From Fulvimarina sp039652615 (lineage in GTDB: Bacteria; Pseudomonadota; Alphaproteobacteria; Rhizobiales; Rhizobiaceae): a stretch of DNA of 64,000 bases. The notes under the pieces are model-generated. The model worked only from the letters and a program-made list of their open reading frames with translations, ran no database searches and had not been told where the DNA came from. Location of the stretch: positions 375,972 through 439,971 of the forward strand of contig NZ_JBDJAC010000002.1 of the NCBI RefSeq assembly GCF_039652615.1, in the 5' to 3' direction. The position numbers were made by a program, and so were the translations under genes. Positions 32,586 to 41,363 of this stretch are shown in pieces. Position 1 is the stretch's first letter. Each line of letters opens with the position of its first letter.

Positions 32586-33620
32586 ATGGCACGGGCATTG
32601 GGTTGGGATATCGGCGGCGCGCACCTGAAAGCCGCCCTCGCCGAGGACGACCGGGTGATCAAGGTCTGGCAGAAGGTAACGCCGATCTGGAAGGATTTCG
32701 AGAGCCTTCAATCCGCCGTCGACCTCATCGAGGAGGAGGCCGGCCTCGTCGATCGCCACGCCATCACCATGACGGCCGAGGTCGCGGATGTCTTCCCCTC
32801 CCGCCGTCAGGGCGTGGAGCGCATCGCCCGCGTCATGGGCGAGCGCCTCTCGGGCGATATCCGGCTTTATGGTGGGGCGGCAGGCTTCCTCTCCCTCGGC
32901 GATGCCCGCTCCAACGTCTTCGATATCGCGTCGGCCAACTGGCACGCCACCGCTTCCCTTGCGGCCAAGCACATAGAGGAAGCCCTCTTCATGGACATGG
33001 GCTCGACGACGACCGATCTCGTGCCCATCGCCGATGGCATCGTCCACGCCTCAAAGGGCCATACGGATCGCGATCGCCTCGCCTCCGGCGAACTCGTCTA
33101 TCAGGGCTATACGCGCACGGCGCTGATGGCGGTCGCCCGCGAGGTTCCCTTCGTCGGCCGCACGATTCCCGTCATGAACGAGTTCTTCGCCACCATGGCG
33201 GATGTCCAGCGCGTCATCGGCAATCTCGATGAGGAGGACGACCAGCACGAGGCGGCCGATGGCGGCGACAAGAGCCTCGAAGGTTCGCGCAGGCGCATCG
33301 CGCGGATGATCGGCATGGATACGGCCGATGCGCGGGATGGCGCCTGGGAATGGCTCGCTCACGCCTTTGCGGAGGCTCAGGTCCGCGCCATCCACGATGC
33401 GGCGCTGAAGGTCCTGTCGCGGGAGGAAATCACGGACGATGCGCCCCTCGTCGTTGCCGGCGCCGGCCGTCCGGTCCTCAAGCGCCTCGCCTCACGGCTT
33501 GATCGCGGCGTCGTCGATTTCTCGGACCTCGTCGACTGCCCCTCGGATATCCGCGACGCGGTTCTCAGATCGGCGCCAGCCAGTGCGCTGAGCGTGCTGG
33601 CGAATGCGGGGGATGGGTGA
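32586..33620 (+). CDS. H4MPT-linked C1-transfer protein (orf5/MfnF-type, hydantoinase/oxoprolinase fold)
   Basis: 344 residues from the ATG at 32586. The actin-like ATPase-type motifs LGWDIGGAHLKAAL and ALFMDMGSTTTDLVPIADG mark the family described as H4MPT-linked C1 transfer pathway protein. The archaeal relative MfnF joins the furan ring and the tyramine part in methanofuran synthesis; the same step in methylofuran synthesis is the most likely role here, by analogy. GELVYQGYTRTALMAVAREV fits the family. It is the last C1-metabolism gene; the accessory patch starts just after it. Confidence 0.85.
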   Translation: MARALGWDIGGAHLKAALAEDDRVIKVWQKVTPIWKDFESLQSAVDLIEEEAGLVDRHAITMTAEVADVFPSRRQGVERIARVMGERLSGDIRLYGGAAGFLSLGDARSNVFDIASANWHATASLAAKHIEEALFMDMGSTTTDLVPIADGIVHASKGHTDRDRLASGELVYQGYTRTALMAVAREVPFVGRTIPVMNEFFATMADVQRVIGNLDEEDDQHEAADGGDKSLEGSRRRIARMIGMDTADARDGAWEWLAHAFAEAQVRAIHDAALKVLSREEITDDAPLVVAGAGRPVLKRLASRLDRGVVDFSDLVDCPSDIRDAVLRSAPASALSVLANAGDG

Positions 33621-33883
33621 GGATCAGATAAAGCGCTTCTGGCTGATGTGGGCCGAAAAAGACCGTCAGTTTCTGGGGCCTAGATGGCGGAAAGCTGCCT
33701 CCCCAGAAGTACTTCCACGATTATGTCCCAGGCAGCCGCGTTCTTCGATAGGAACAAGCCTGTGAAGGACGATTGACTACGAGGCCTCGTTTGAGATGAA
33801 CTACATTCGCGACGTGGTTAGCTGCGCAGTCAGTTGCAAGCTGCCTGAGTGAAGCGCTCGCTACTGAAAACTAGGGAATTGTC
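33621..33883. other. Left margin of accessory patch, non-coding
   Basis: 263 bases between the C1-transfer gene and the DUF262 gene. Base composition changes here toward lower GC and more varied codons. No gene, repeat or tRNA that could mark an integration site was found. Confidence 0.4.
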
Positions 33884-35560
33884 ATGCAGCTAAGTCCAAC
33901 ACACCTGACAGTCAACGAACTACTCGGGGGACGGCTCTTTCGTATTCCTGACTATCAGCGGGCCTACGCTTGGGGTCCTCGGCAGCGGGACGATCTCTTC
34001 AGGGACATTGTTGCAGCGAAAGAATCTGGTCGGGAACACTTCATGGCGACGGTCGTCGCTTTGGCGTTAGACAAACGCCTGATTGGGGCTGACGCGTTCA
34101 AGACCGTCGAGATCGTCGATGGTCAACAGAGATTGACCACGCTGATCATTCTGATCAAGGCGATCGAGAAGGCGCTCAGTAAGGATCAGGCGCAGGAGAA
34201 GGTTCGTCTCGACCTTCGCAACCTGCTCGTCAAGAATGACGATCACTCCCTTGTTCTGCTACAAACGAACCATGACGCGTCCGACGTTTTCGTCGACTAC
34301 ATCCGCGACGGCAAGATTAGAGAAGATAACGCGACTACCGCAGCTGACTTAAGGATCGTTGACGCTGCCCGGGAATGCGAAGATTTCGTTCAACTTTGGC
34401 TGCACGAGCGAACGGCGATCGATCTAATCGCGACCATCCGGCACCAGCTCTCTATGATCTACCATGAGTTGGCCGATGAGACGACAGTATATCGGGTTTT
34501 CGAAGTTCTGAATAGTAGAGGGCTGGACGTTAAGTGGATCGACAAGCTTAAGAGCCAGTTGATGGCTCTACTTTTCGAGCACCTTACCGACGATGCTCGC
34601 GCCGAAGCGGTGCACGAGATGCGGGTTGTGTGGCAGGACATCTATCGTATCCTCGGATTAGAGGACAAACTTGGCGACGAAGCGTTGCGCTTCGCTGGAA
34701 CGTTGGCCTTGGTCGATCGCCCGAACCGTATCCTGAGCGAGCAGGATGCGGCTGCAGAAATAACGCGTGTGGCAGGCGCTGCGCAAAAAACGATCGTTGG
34801 TGCGGCCAAGAGCCTTCGCGAGGTTGTACGTGCCGTTAACACCCTTGACCGGAGCGTCCGCCTGCGGGCTGTAACCCGCATCCGACACGCTAGGTTTGTT
34901 GCGACCGCAATACTCCTTGGTGGGTTCGAGAAATCGACGCAGGACCGTTTGCTCGGTCGGTGGGAAAGGGTCACGTTCCGGATATTCGGACTGGGTGGCG
35001 CAGATACCCGCCACAAAGTTGGCGACTACGTCCGCCTTGGATATGATATCGGCACCGGCTCACTTTCTGCGAAGGAGGTCGAAGATCGCCTCCGAGAGTT
35101 GGGGGATGGGTGGAGTATCAATGAAGTGATTCTCGGTCCCGATTACTGGTCCGATTGCTATAACCAATGGACAGAAGAGTTGCGATATATTCTGTTTCGG
35201 TACGACGAACACCTAGCTGACGAAGCGGGCACGCCCTTCGATACTACTCAATGGAACAAGATATGGGCTGAAGAGGCTTCTCGGTCGATCGAACACATCC
35301 AGCCGCAGAGTAGTCAGGTGAGCTACGTTCACCATCTTGGCAATCTCACAATGCTCCCACCGCGGGTCAATTCAAGGCTTCAGGACAAATCGCCCCTTGA
35401 GAAGTCATCAACCTACCGCGGTTGTGGCTTGGCAGCCACTCGCGCTGTTGGTGAAGAGATTCGTACTGCAACTGATAAAGACATGGAGTGGGACGAGGTA
35501 GCCGTTCAGACGCGGACAAAGAGAATCGAAGAGTTCGTTCGAAAGGAATGGGCTGATTAA
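33884..35560 (+). CDS. DUF262/DUF1524 protein, GmrSD-like nuclease, putative phage defence
   Basis: 558 residues. The N-terminal DUF262 (ParB-like) domain has FRIPDYQRAYAWGPRQRDDL and the diagnostic VEIVDGQQRLTTLIIL. The C-terminal DUF1524 HNH-type nuclease domain shows RSIEHIQPQ, then HHLGNLTMLPPRVNSRLQDK and SPLEKSSTY. This architecture is that of single-chain GmrSD type IV restriction enzymes, in which DUF262 couples NTP use to cutting of modified DNA. Codons such as CTA, TTA and AGA are more frequent than in neighbouring genes, indicating acquisition by transfer. It stands alone with no methylase or helicase beside it; IS remnants follow it. Confidence 0.88.
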   Translation: MQLSPTHLTVNELLGGRLFRIPDYQRAYAWGPRQRDDLFRDIVAAKESGREHFMATVVALALDKRLIGADAFKTVEIVDGQQRLTTLIILIKAIEKALSKDQAQEKVRLDLRNLLVKNDDHSLVLLQTNHDASDVFVDYIRDGKIREDNATTAADLRIVDAARECEDFVQLWLHERTAIDLIATIRHQLSMIYHELADETTVYRVFEVLNSRGLDVKWIDKLKSQLMALLFEHLTDDARAEAVHEMRVVWQDIYRILGLEDKLGDEALRFAGTLALVDRPNRILSEQDAAAEITRVAGAAQKTIVGAAKSLREVVRAVNTLDRSVRLRAVTRIRHARFVATAILLGGFEKSTQDRLLGRWERVTFRIFGLGGADTRHKVGDYVRLGYDIGTGSLSAKEVEDRLRELGDGWSINEVILGPDYWSDCYNQWTEELRYILFRYDEHLADEAGTPFDTTQWNKIWAEEASRSIEHIQPQSSQVSYVHHLGNLTMLPPRVNSRLQDKSPLEKSSTYRGCGLAATRAVGEEIRTATDKDMEWDEVAVQTRTKRIEEFVRKEWAD

Positions 35561-35735
35561 CGCATTAGAGTTTCCTGCAAGCAATCGCAATTGAAGCACC
35601 AACCCCCTTACAGCCTCTTCCGGTTTGTCTTAGGCTAGTGATAGGTGAGCGGGAAGCTTCCATCTTGCAGCTGACATTGCGCCTTCGGCTTAATCCAGTT
35701 TGAAGTTCGTTCTGGCCCACCGAGAGGACCAGGAC

Positions 35736-35777
35736 ATGAAGCGCAATCGTTTTTCCGAAGAGCAGATCATCGGCACC
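35736..35777 (+). mobile_element. Fragment of IS3-family orfA
   Basis: The frame MKRNRFSEEQIIGT begins like the OrfA protein of IS3-family (IS407-like) elements and is preceded by a GAGAGGACCAGGAC leader of the type seen upstream of such orfA genes. The similarity stops exactly where the left terminal repeat of the IS5-type element begins at 35778, so the IS3 element was cut by that insertion or by a later deletion; nothing IS3-like is found on the other side. Confidence 0.65.
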
Positions 35778-37096
35778 TGGACACCTCCGGAAACGCGCTG
35801 ATTTTAATGTCGTAGACGGATTGGGCGCCGCGCCGACCACGTCGGCCCCGTTCCGACGCTGATTTTGGGCCGAATGACTTATTCTACGGCCGTTTTCGGC
35901 TCATGCGGACGCAGTTCGGCTGTTGAGCCATTGCCATCGGTTCATGTTGTAGGCCATGTTGGCGAGCGTGATCGTCGCTTCTGCCCTGGCGATGCCGATT
36001 GTTCGGATCACCATGCCCATCGGCCCCTTCTGGCGGGCGAAGACATGCTCGACGCATGATCGAACGGTCGACTTCGCCGCGTTCGCCTTGCGGGTCGCGA
36101 CCGGCATGGGGTTGCCTTTAGGCTTTCGCCAGTGAATACGGCTGGTCTTGCCGACCTTGTCGAGAAAGCGTTCGTTCTCTGCCGAACGGTACGCGCTGTC
36201 CGCCCACTCGTCGGACGCGGTGTTGTCCGGATCGATCAGGCCCCGCGTAGACGCGCTCCATCGTGGGCCGCGGCGTCGGTGACGAGAGAGTTGCGGATGA
36301 TGCCATGCCGGCGGTCAATCGAGATGTGCGTTCGCTGGCCGCGCTCGGACCGATGGCGCGCTGGCCGCTTACTATAGCCGAAGGTCGGGATCGCGATGTC
36401 GACCTGTTGCTTCTGGCCGTCCTCGGCGGGTTTGGCCTTCGAGAACTTCACGGTCCAGCGAGCGTGGGTATCTTTCTGACGCGCCTTGAACGGCTCGTCC
36501 TTCCAGATCTCTTTCGCGCTCTCGCCCGCCTTGATCCGAGCCTTCTCGTCCTCGGTATTTCTCTGGTGCGGAGCGGCAACGAGCGTCGCGTCGATGATCT
36601 GGCCAGACATCGGAAGATAGCCGGCCTCCGTGATCGCCCGATCAAGGCGCGCAAACAGGGCATCGAGCGCATCGGCGGCGATCAGGGCCTCGCGAAAGTC
36701 CCACAGCGTGTTGGCGTCCGGGACGCTGTCGCCGGGTCCCAAGCCGCAGAAGCGCATCCCACTCAGCCGGTCCTTCACGAGAAACTCGGTCTGTTAGAGC
36801 GAGAGACCGTTCAGCGCCTGAAGCACAAGCATCCTGAACTTCAGAACCGGATCGAAAGGAGGTCTGCCGCCTTTGCTGCGAATGCCGGGCGGAACGGCCT
36901 TCAAAAGCTCCGAGCGGAACATCTCGAAATCGACGGTCGCCGCAAGCTTCTCAAGCGGGTCGCCCTGTTTGGAGAGCTGAGACAGCCGATCCGAAACGTC
37001 CCAAAATCCAAGCTGACCCGACATCCGATCCTCCCCACCAATACGACGTCAGTGAATCAGATTACCGAGAAACATGCCAGTTTCCGGAGGTGTCCA
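35778..37096 (-). mobile_element. Decayed IS5-family insertion sequence
   Basis: 1319 bases bounded by perfect 17-base inverted repeats, TGGACACCTCCGGAAAC at 35778-35794 and its complement at 37080-37096. It encodes an interrupted IS5-family DDE transposase on the minus strand. No short target-site duplication is visible (CACC on the left, AGTT on the right), consistent with rearrangement after insertion. Confidence 0.85.
35901..37024 (-). pseudogene. IS5-family transposase, interrupted
   Basis: The start MSGQLGFWDVSDRLSQLSKQ and the end RSCVEHVFARQKGPMG, then ANMAYNMNRWQWLNSRTASA, are those of full IS5-family transposases, with GQIIDATLVAAP (first Asp) and DAAAHDGARL in the middle. The frame is broken twice: a TAA replaces a sense codon after QALNGLSL (near 36795), and a frameshift at about 36245 makes a premature TGA just before the LIDPDN segment, whose sequence continues in another frame. 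There is also an extra stretch of roughly 13 residues (KRPARHRSERGQR) before HISIDRRHG. The element should not move on its own. Confidence 0.85.
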
Positions 37097-38020
37097 AGTT
37101 GTAGACATTTTCGCTGCACTTTTTCTAGAAAGCATCCAACGCACCCTCGACTGCTTCGATAGCCGAGGATAGGTTTCCTCGGAATAGGCGTCGTCACCCC
37201 GGCCTCCGAGCGCGCAAAGCGCCCATTCCAGAAGCCCATCGGAACGTCGGGTGGTGCGTCTCCACTTCCACCACCAAGCGGATGAACGGCCAGAGGAATG
37301 GGTCCCGGGTCAAGCCCGGGATGACGACGCCGAGGGATCGCTCCTTGAAGACGAGAGCGCCCGAGAACAGCGAAAACCGAAAACTTATCCCCGCCCCCCG
37401 CGCCCTCGCCTACACTCCGCCCATCGCATTCCGGATGGCACGGGTGATCGCCGGGATCCCTCGGGAATGCGTGCGGTGTCTGCGGCGCGTGGCTTATTCC
37501 GGAAGCTGCCGCGTCCCGGACGTCTCGCGGCCCCGTTGGCTCCTCGCGTACTACGGCGCGGGTGTGGATCGGCCCACTTGACCACCTTCTCGAAGGTGGG
37601 AAACGCCAACAGCCGCCCGAAACATGAGGGCCGTCCCTTGGATGAGCCGTTCATCGGTCCGTTCCGCGAAACCCGCCTTCCGGCGGCATTCCGGATCGGG
37701 TGCCGGGAACGGGCCTGCCGGGAGAAGGCCGTTCATGGCTCGGGCGAAGCGAGGTGCGATAAATCCCGCGCGGAGTGCGCCGGCGGCAAGCCGTTTCACT
37801 TCCCTCTTTCGGAGGCCTGCCTCCGGCGCGCCGCTGCCAGGGCGGCAAGACATCTCGGACCGTCCCACCGGCACACGAGCCGGTAACGACGGTTCTTTGG
37901 AGACCCCGGCTTGCGCGACGAGCGCGGGAACGCGAACCCGTGCCTGATCGTCGTCCCGGCGTTGAAAGCTGCCGCTTTCCCCATATCTGCCCGTCTTCAT
38001 GAAACATTGCGGAGGCGATC
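37097..38020. other. Long stretch without a supportable gene
   Basis: About 920 bases. Open frames on both strands are Arg/Ala/Gly/Pro-rich and look like chance products of high GC. A palindromic element CCCGGGTCAAGCCCGGG, followed by ATGACGACG, lies at 37304-37320; this kind of element is common between genes in alphaproteobacteria. A small hairpin CCGGCACACGAGCCGG is at 37868-37883. The far end must contain the promoter of the gene at 38021. Confidence 0.5.
37304..37320. repeat. REP-like palindrome
   Basis: CCCGGG-TCAAG-CCCGGG followed by ATGACG, a form of short intergenic palindrome I associate with many alphaproteobacterial genomes. Only one copy is in this window, so its repetitive nature is not shown here. 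Confidence 0.45.
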
Positions 38021-38899
38021 ATGGCGAAGACGGCGTTCATCGGGCTTGGGGTCATGGGATATCCGATGGCCGGGCACCTCAAGAACAAGGGTGGCCACGA
38101 GGTCACGGTCTGGAACCGCACCGGCTCCAAGGCGGAGAAATGGGCGGGCGAACATGGCGGCGACCATGCCGCGACGCCGAAGGAGGCCGCGAGCGGCGCC
38201 GAATTCGTCTTCATGTGCGTCGGCAATGACGACGACGTGCGCTCGGTCGTCTACGGCGATGACGGCGTCCTTGCCGGCATGGAGAGCGGGGCGACCCTCA
38301 TCGACAACACCACCGCTTCGGCCGAGCTTGCCCGCGAGCTTGCCGCCGCCTGCAGCGAGAAGGGCGTGAAGTTCATCGATGCGCCGGTCTCGGGCGGTCA
38401 GGCGGGCGCGGAGAACGGCCAGCTCACCGTCATGTGCGGCGGCGACAGGGAAGACTTCGAGGCGGCGAAACCCGTCATCGAATGCTATGCCAAGATGGTC
38501 GGTCTCATGGGCGAGAGCGGCTCGGGCCAGATCACCAAGATGATGAACCAGATCTGCATCGCCGGCCTCGTTCAGGGCCTGTCGGAGGCGGTCGCCTTCG
38601 GCCAGAATGCGGGCATGGACATCGAGAAGGTGATCTCGGTCATCTCCAAGGGCGCGGCCGGCTCCTGGCAGATGGAAAACCGCTGGAAGACCATGAACGA
38701 GAACCACTACGACCACGGCTTCGCGCTCGAATGGATGCGCAAGGATCTCGGCATGTGCCTTGCGGAGGCCAGACGCAACGGCTCGCAGCTTCCGGTCACC
38801 GCGTTGGTCGACCAGTTCTATGCGGAAGTGGAAGCCATGGGCGGCAAGCGCTGGGATACGTCGGCCCTTCTCGCCCGCCTGCGCAAGCCGGCCGGCTGA
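38021..38899 (+). CDS. NAD(P)-binding beta-hydroxyacid dehydrogenase (HIBADH/tartronate semialdehyde reductase family)
   Basis: 292 residues. The family motifs are in order: AFIGLGVMGYPMAGHL (nucleotide binding), DAPVSGGQAGAENGQLTVMC (substrate site), GSGQITKMMNQ with the catalytic Lys, and KDLGMCLAEAR (cofactor site). It oxidises or reduces a small beta-hydroxyacid such as 3-hydroxyisobutyrate or tartronate semialdehyde; sequence alone does not decide. GGAGG is placed about eight bases before the ATG. It is a single gene after the accessory patch. A link to glycerate metabolism is possible but not shown. Confidence 0.88.
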   Translation: MAKTAFIGLGVMGYPMAGHLKNKGGHEVTVWNRTGSKAEKWAGEHGGDHAATPKEAASGAEFVFMCVGNDDDVRSVVYGDDGVLAGMESGATLIDNTTASAELARELAAACSEKGVKFIDAPVSGGQAGAENGQLTVMCGGDREDFEAAKPVIECYAKMVGLMGESGSGQITKMMNQICIAGLVQGLSEAVAFGQNAGMDIEKVISVISKGAAGSWQMENRWKTMNENHYDHGFALEWMRKDLGMCLAEARRNGSQLPVTALVDQFYAEVEAMGGKRWDTSALLARLRKPAG

Positions 38900-38930
38900 T
38901 CAGGCCGAAGCGATCCGGCCGGGACTTCGA

Positions 38931-39317
38931 TCAGGCCGCGAGTTCGGCGGCGCGCTTGTGGATGTGCAGCGTCTCGGTAAAACCATCGGCGTCGAACGGC
39001 TTCATCAGGATGCCGTTCGCCCCCGCCCGGCGCAATCGCATCAGCAGCCCGATATTGCGCTCGACGATGGAGACGAGGATGACCGCCCTGCGCCCCGCGC
39101 CCCGGTCTTCCCGGATCGCCTTGACGAATTCGGTGACTGTGCTGTTCCCGCCGGTGCCGGAGAGGATGGCGAGGTCCGGTATGCCCGCCGCCGCGATATG
39201 CGCCTGTGCCGCAGCGAGGGTCTCCACGACGGTGACCTCATAATCCGCTTTGGCGAGAATGCGCTCACCGATCTTTCTCACGATCGGCATCTCGTCGAAC
39301 AACAGACATGTCGCCAT
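38931..39317 (-). CDS. Degenerate CheY-like receiver protein beside chpT
   Basis: 128 residues with the overall pattern of CheY-like proteins (start MATCLLFDEMPIVRKIGERI, Lys in GILMKPFDADGF). The phosphoacceptor Asp expected in the third beta strand is replaced: the segment reads PDLAILSGTGG, with Ser where LLD-type Asp should be. The first acidic pair is Asp-Glu. It is therefore probably not phosphorylated in the usual way. It follows chpT on the same strand, separated by about 110 bases, so a scaffold or decoy role in the ChpT-CtrA relay is possible but only inferred. Confidence 0.75.
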   Translation of the reverse strand: MATCLLFDEMPIVRKIGERILAKADYEVTVVETLAAAQAHIAAAGIPDLAILSGTGGNSTVTEFVKAIREDRGAGRRAVILVSIVERNIGLLMRLRRAGANGILMKPFDADGFTETLHIHKRAAELAA

Positions 39318-39426
39318 GGCGGGCGCTCCCTCTTCAGTATGTGCTCATAGGGTCACCGGCGGGCGGCATTCCGATCCGAGCCTAACCTGAGGAAGCTTGC
39401 CAAATGGTATGCGAAAGTGCCGTTGT

Positions 39427-40053
39427 TCAGCCGATGGTGAAGGTCACGCTGCCTTCTTCCATCACGTGGGACACGGTCAGTCCCGCTTCGTTGGCACAGA
39501 ACAGCATGTAATAGGGCTGGATGGTCTGGGCGCTGATCGCTTCGCCCTCGTATCGGCCTTCGATCAGCGCGATCGTATCGGGCTGGATCCGGATACGCTG
39601 CGCCTTGGCGGAGACGGTGGCACGGCCCGGATCGGCTTCGGTGATCTCGACCCTCACCTCGCCGCCACGGCTGATGCTCGATGTCGCGAGCACGATCAGG
39701 TTGAGAACCGCCTTGGCGAAGTTCTTCGGCGCGTAGCCCGGCTCGCCGATCCAGACGAGTTCGGGCTTTTCGTGGGACATATAGCCTTCGGCCACCGATT
39801 TCGCATCGTTCAGATCCACCGCCGCCGTCTGCGAGCCGGAGGCACCATAGGCCATGCGGGCAAATTGCAGCTTGCCGACGGCCGCCTTGCAGGAATTGCG
39901 CACGAGGCCCATGGATTCGGCATCGTCCGGCATGTCGTCGAGGAGTTCGAGGCCGCTTTGAATGCCGAACACCGGCGAGATGATGTCGTGGCAGATTTTG
40001 CTCGCGAGCAGCGCCGCAAGATCGGCCGGCGCGAGTTCTGGCAGTTTGTTCAT
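39427..40053 (-). CDS. chpT: Histidine phosphotransferase ChpT
   Basis: 208 residues from the ATG at 40053 (GAGGA upstream). The phosphorylated His lies in ASKICHDIISPVFGIQSGLE, the hallmark of ChpT; the C-terminal half is a kinase-like fold without ATP-binding residues, as in the family. ChpT passes phosphate from CckA to CtrA and CpdR, controlling the cell cycle and, in many Rhizobiales, motility. The frame is open for 41 more codons upstream but that part is not ChpT-like. Divergent from eipA. Confidence 0.92.
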   Translation of the reverse strand: MNKLPELAPADLAALLASKICHDIISPVFGIQSGLELLDDMPDDAESMGLVRNSCKAAVGKLQFARMAYGASGSQTAAVDLNDAKSVAEGYMSHEKPELVWIGEPGYAPKNFAKAVLNLIVLATSSISRGGEVRVEITEADPGRATVSAKAQRIRIQPDTIALIEGRYEGEAISAQTIQPYYMLFCANEAGLTVSHVMEEGSVTFTIG

Positions 40054-40324
40054 CAGGCGTTCCTCGTATCGGTTTGGCGCGGCCTTCTGAACCGCTTCAT
40101 CTCGGGTGCTCGACTTCGCGCGCGCATCTTCGCTCCAGACGTCTGGCAAGCTGCCAGGAACGACCGGCTCCAGCACCCCATCCTGGCATCTCCTTTCTAA
40201 CTTGCGCCAGCCTGATTTCGCATCGTCCGAACCCCGTTAGCGATTTCGAAAGCCTAACGTTTTCTAATGGAGACCAAGAACGCTCGCCCACGCGCCCATT
40301 CGATCGGAGAGGGGTCGACCGCCC

Positions 40325-41071
40325 ATGTCATCGACACGATTTTCAATCGCAGCAGCCCTGATCGCCGTCCTGTCCTCGGTCCTGGTGTTCACACCGGGCC
40401 CGGCCAGCGCACAATACGCGGCACCGGCACAGGGGGAATATTCCGGCCAGCCGAACTACGCGGCGCAATCTGGTGGATATTCAGATCCGGCCGGCACCTA
40501 TGCCGCGCAGAATGGATACGGCACACAACAATCCTACGGCAACCAGCAACCCTACTCGGCTCCACGCCAGCAGGCAGCGGGCAACGGCGCCGACTATTCC
40601 ATGGACGAGGTGCTGCGCTCGGGTCATCACTTCTTCGGGGCAACATCCGGCGGCCTCGCCCAGCTGATGCAGCAGGCGATCCAGAGCTACGGCCTACCGA
40701 ACGGATATATCCTCGGTGAAGAAGCCTCCGGCGCATTCATCGGCGGGGTGCGGTTCGGCGAGGGCACACTGTACACGAAGAATGCCGGCAATCACCGCAT
40801 CTTCTGGCAGGGTCCGTCGATCGGCCTCGACGCCGGCGCGGACGGCGCGCGCACCATGATGCTCGTCTACGATCTACCCTCGGTTGAGGCGATCTACGGT
40901 CGCTATGGCGGGATCACCGGCACCGCCTATCTCGTCGGCGGTTTCGCAATGACCGGGCTCAAGCGCGGCAATGTGATGATCGTTCCGATCAAGACCGGCG
41001 TCGGCGCACGACTTGGCGTGAACATCGGCTATCTGAAGATGACGCCAGCTCCGACCTGGAATCCATTCTGA
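40325..41071 (+). CDS. eipA: EipA-family periplasmic protein (DUF1134)
   Basis: 248 residues. A signal peptide (IAAALIAVLSSVLVFTPGPASAQ) precedes a Gln/Tyr/Gly-rich low-complexity region (about 30-85), then the DUF1134 domain: EVLRSGHHFFGATSGGLAQL, GAFIGGVRFGEGTLYTKNAG, IFWQGPSIGLDAGADG, and a C-terminal GARLGVNIGYLKMT. In Brucella EipA is a periplasmic envelope-integrity protein under CtrA control; here it is divergent from chpT, which fits shared control. Function beyond envelope maintenance is not known. Confidence 0.88.
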   Translation: MSSTRFSIAAALIAVLSSVLVFTPGPASAQYAAPAQGEYSGQPNYAAQSGGYSDPAGTYAAQNGYGTQQSYGNQQPYSAPRQQAAGNGADYSMDEVLRSGHHFFGATSGGLAQLMQQAIQSYGLPNGYILGEEASGAFIGGVRFGEGTLYTKNAGNHRIFWQGPSIGLDAGADGARTMMLVYDLPSVEAIYGRYGGITGTAYLVGGFAMTGLKRGNVMIVPIKTGVGARLGVNIGYLKMTPAPTWNPF

Positions 41072-41363
41072 TACCGTATCCGGCTGATGAAGCCAGGGAC
41101 GGCATCAGAAGCCCGCACGGCGCAAGAGCGTTATCGAATCCGTTATTGCGAAACGATCAAACCGAACTCGGATAAGGGGCGGCGGGGAGTGCGAAACGCT
41201 CGCCTTTCACAGCTGCCATAGGACAAGGGGCTTTGCCCGCTCGAAAATCGCATTCGCGCAACAGCATCCGCGATTTCATCACCCTTTTCTCGCTTGAGGG
41301 GCGAATTCCGCGCAAAGGCGATCTATCTTGTGTCAGCCTTTATCAGCATGATCGTTCGCCCCC

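Noticed and set aside
35774..37100. Target-site duplication around the IS5-type element
   Set aside because: The four bases outside the terminal repeats differ (CACC and AGTT).
37551..38000. Open frames of 100-150 codons in the gene-free stretch
   Set aside because: Open on both strands through high GC; Arg/Ala/Gly/Pro-rich and without domain features or ribosome-binding sites.
33621..38020. Prophage or integrative element
   Set aside because: No integrase, tRNA target, structural phage gene or transfer gene is present; only a nuclease gene and IS remnants.
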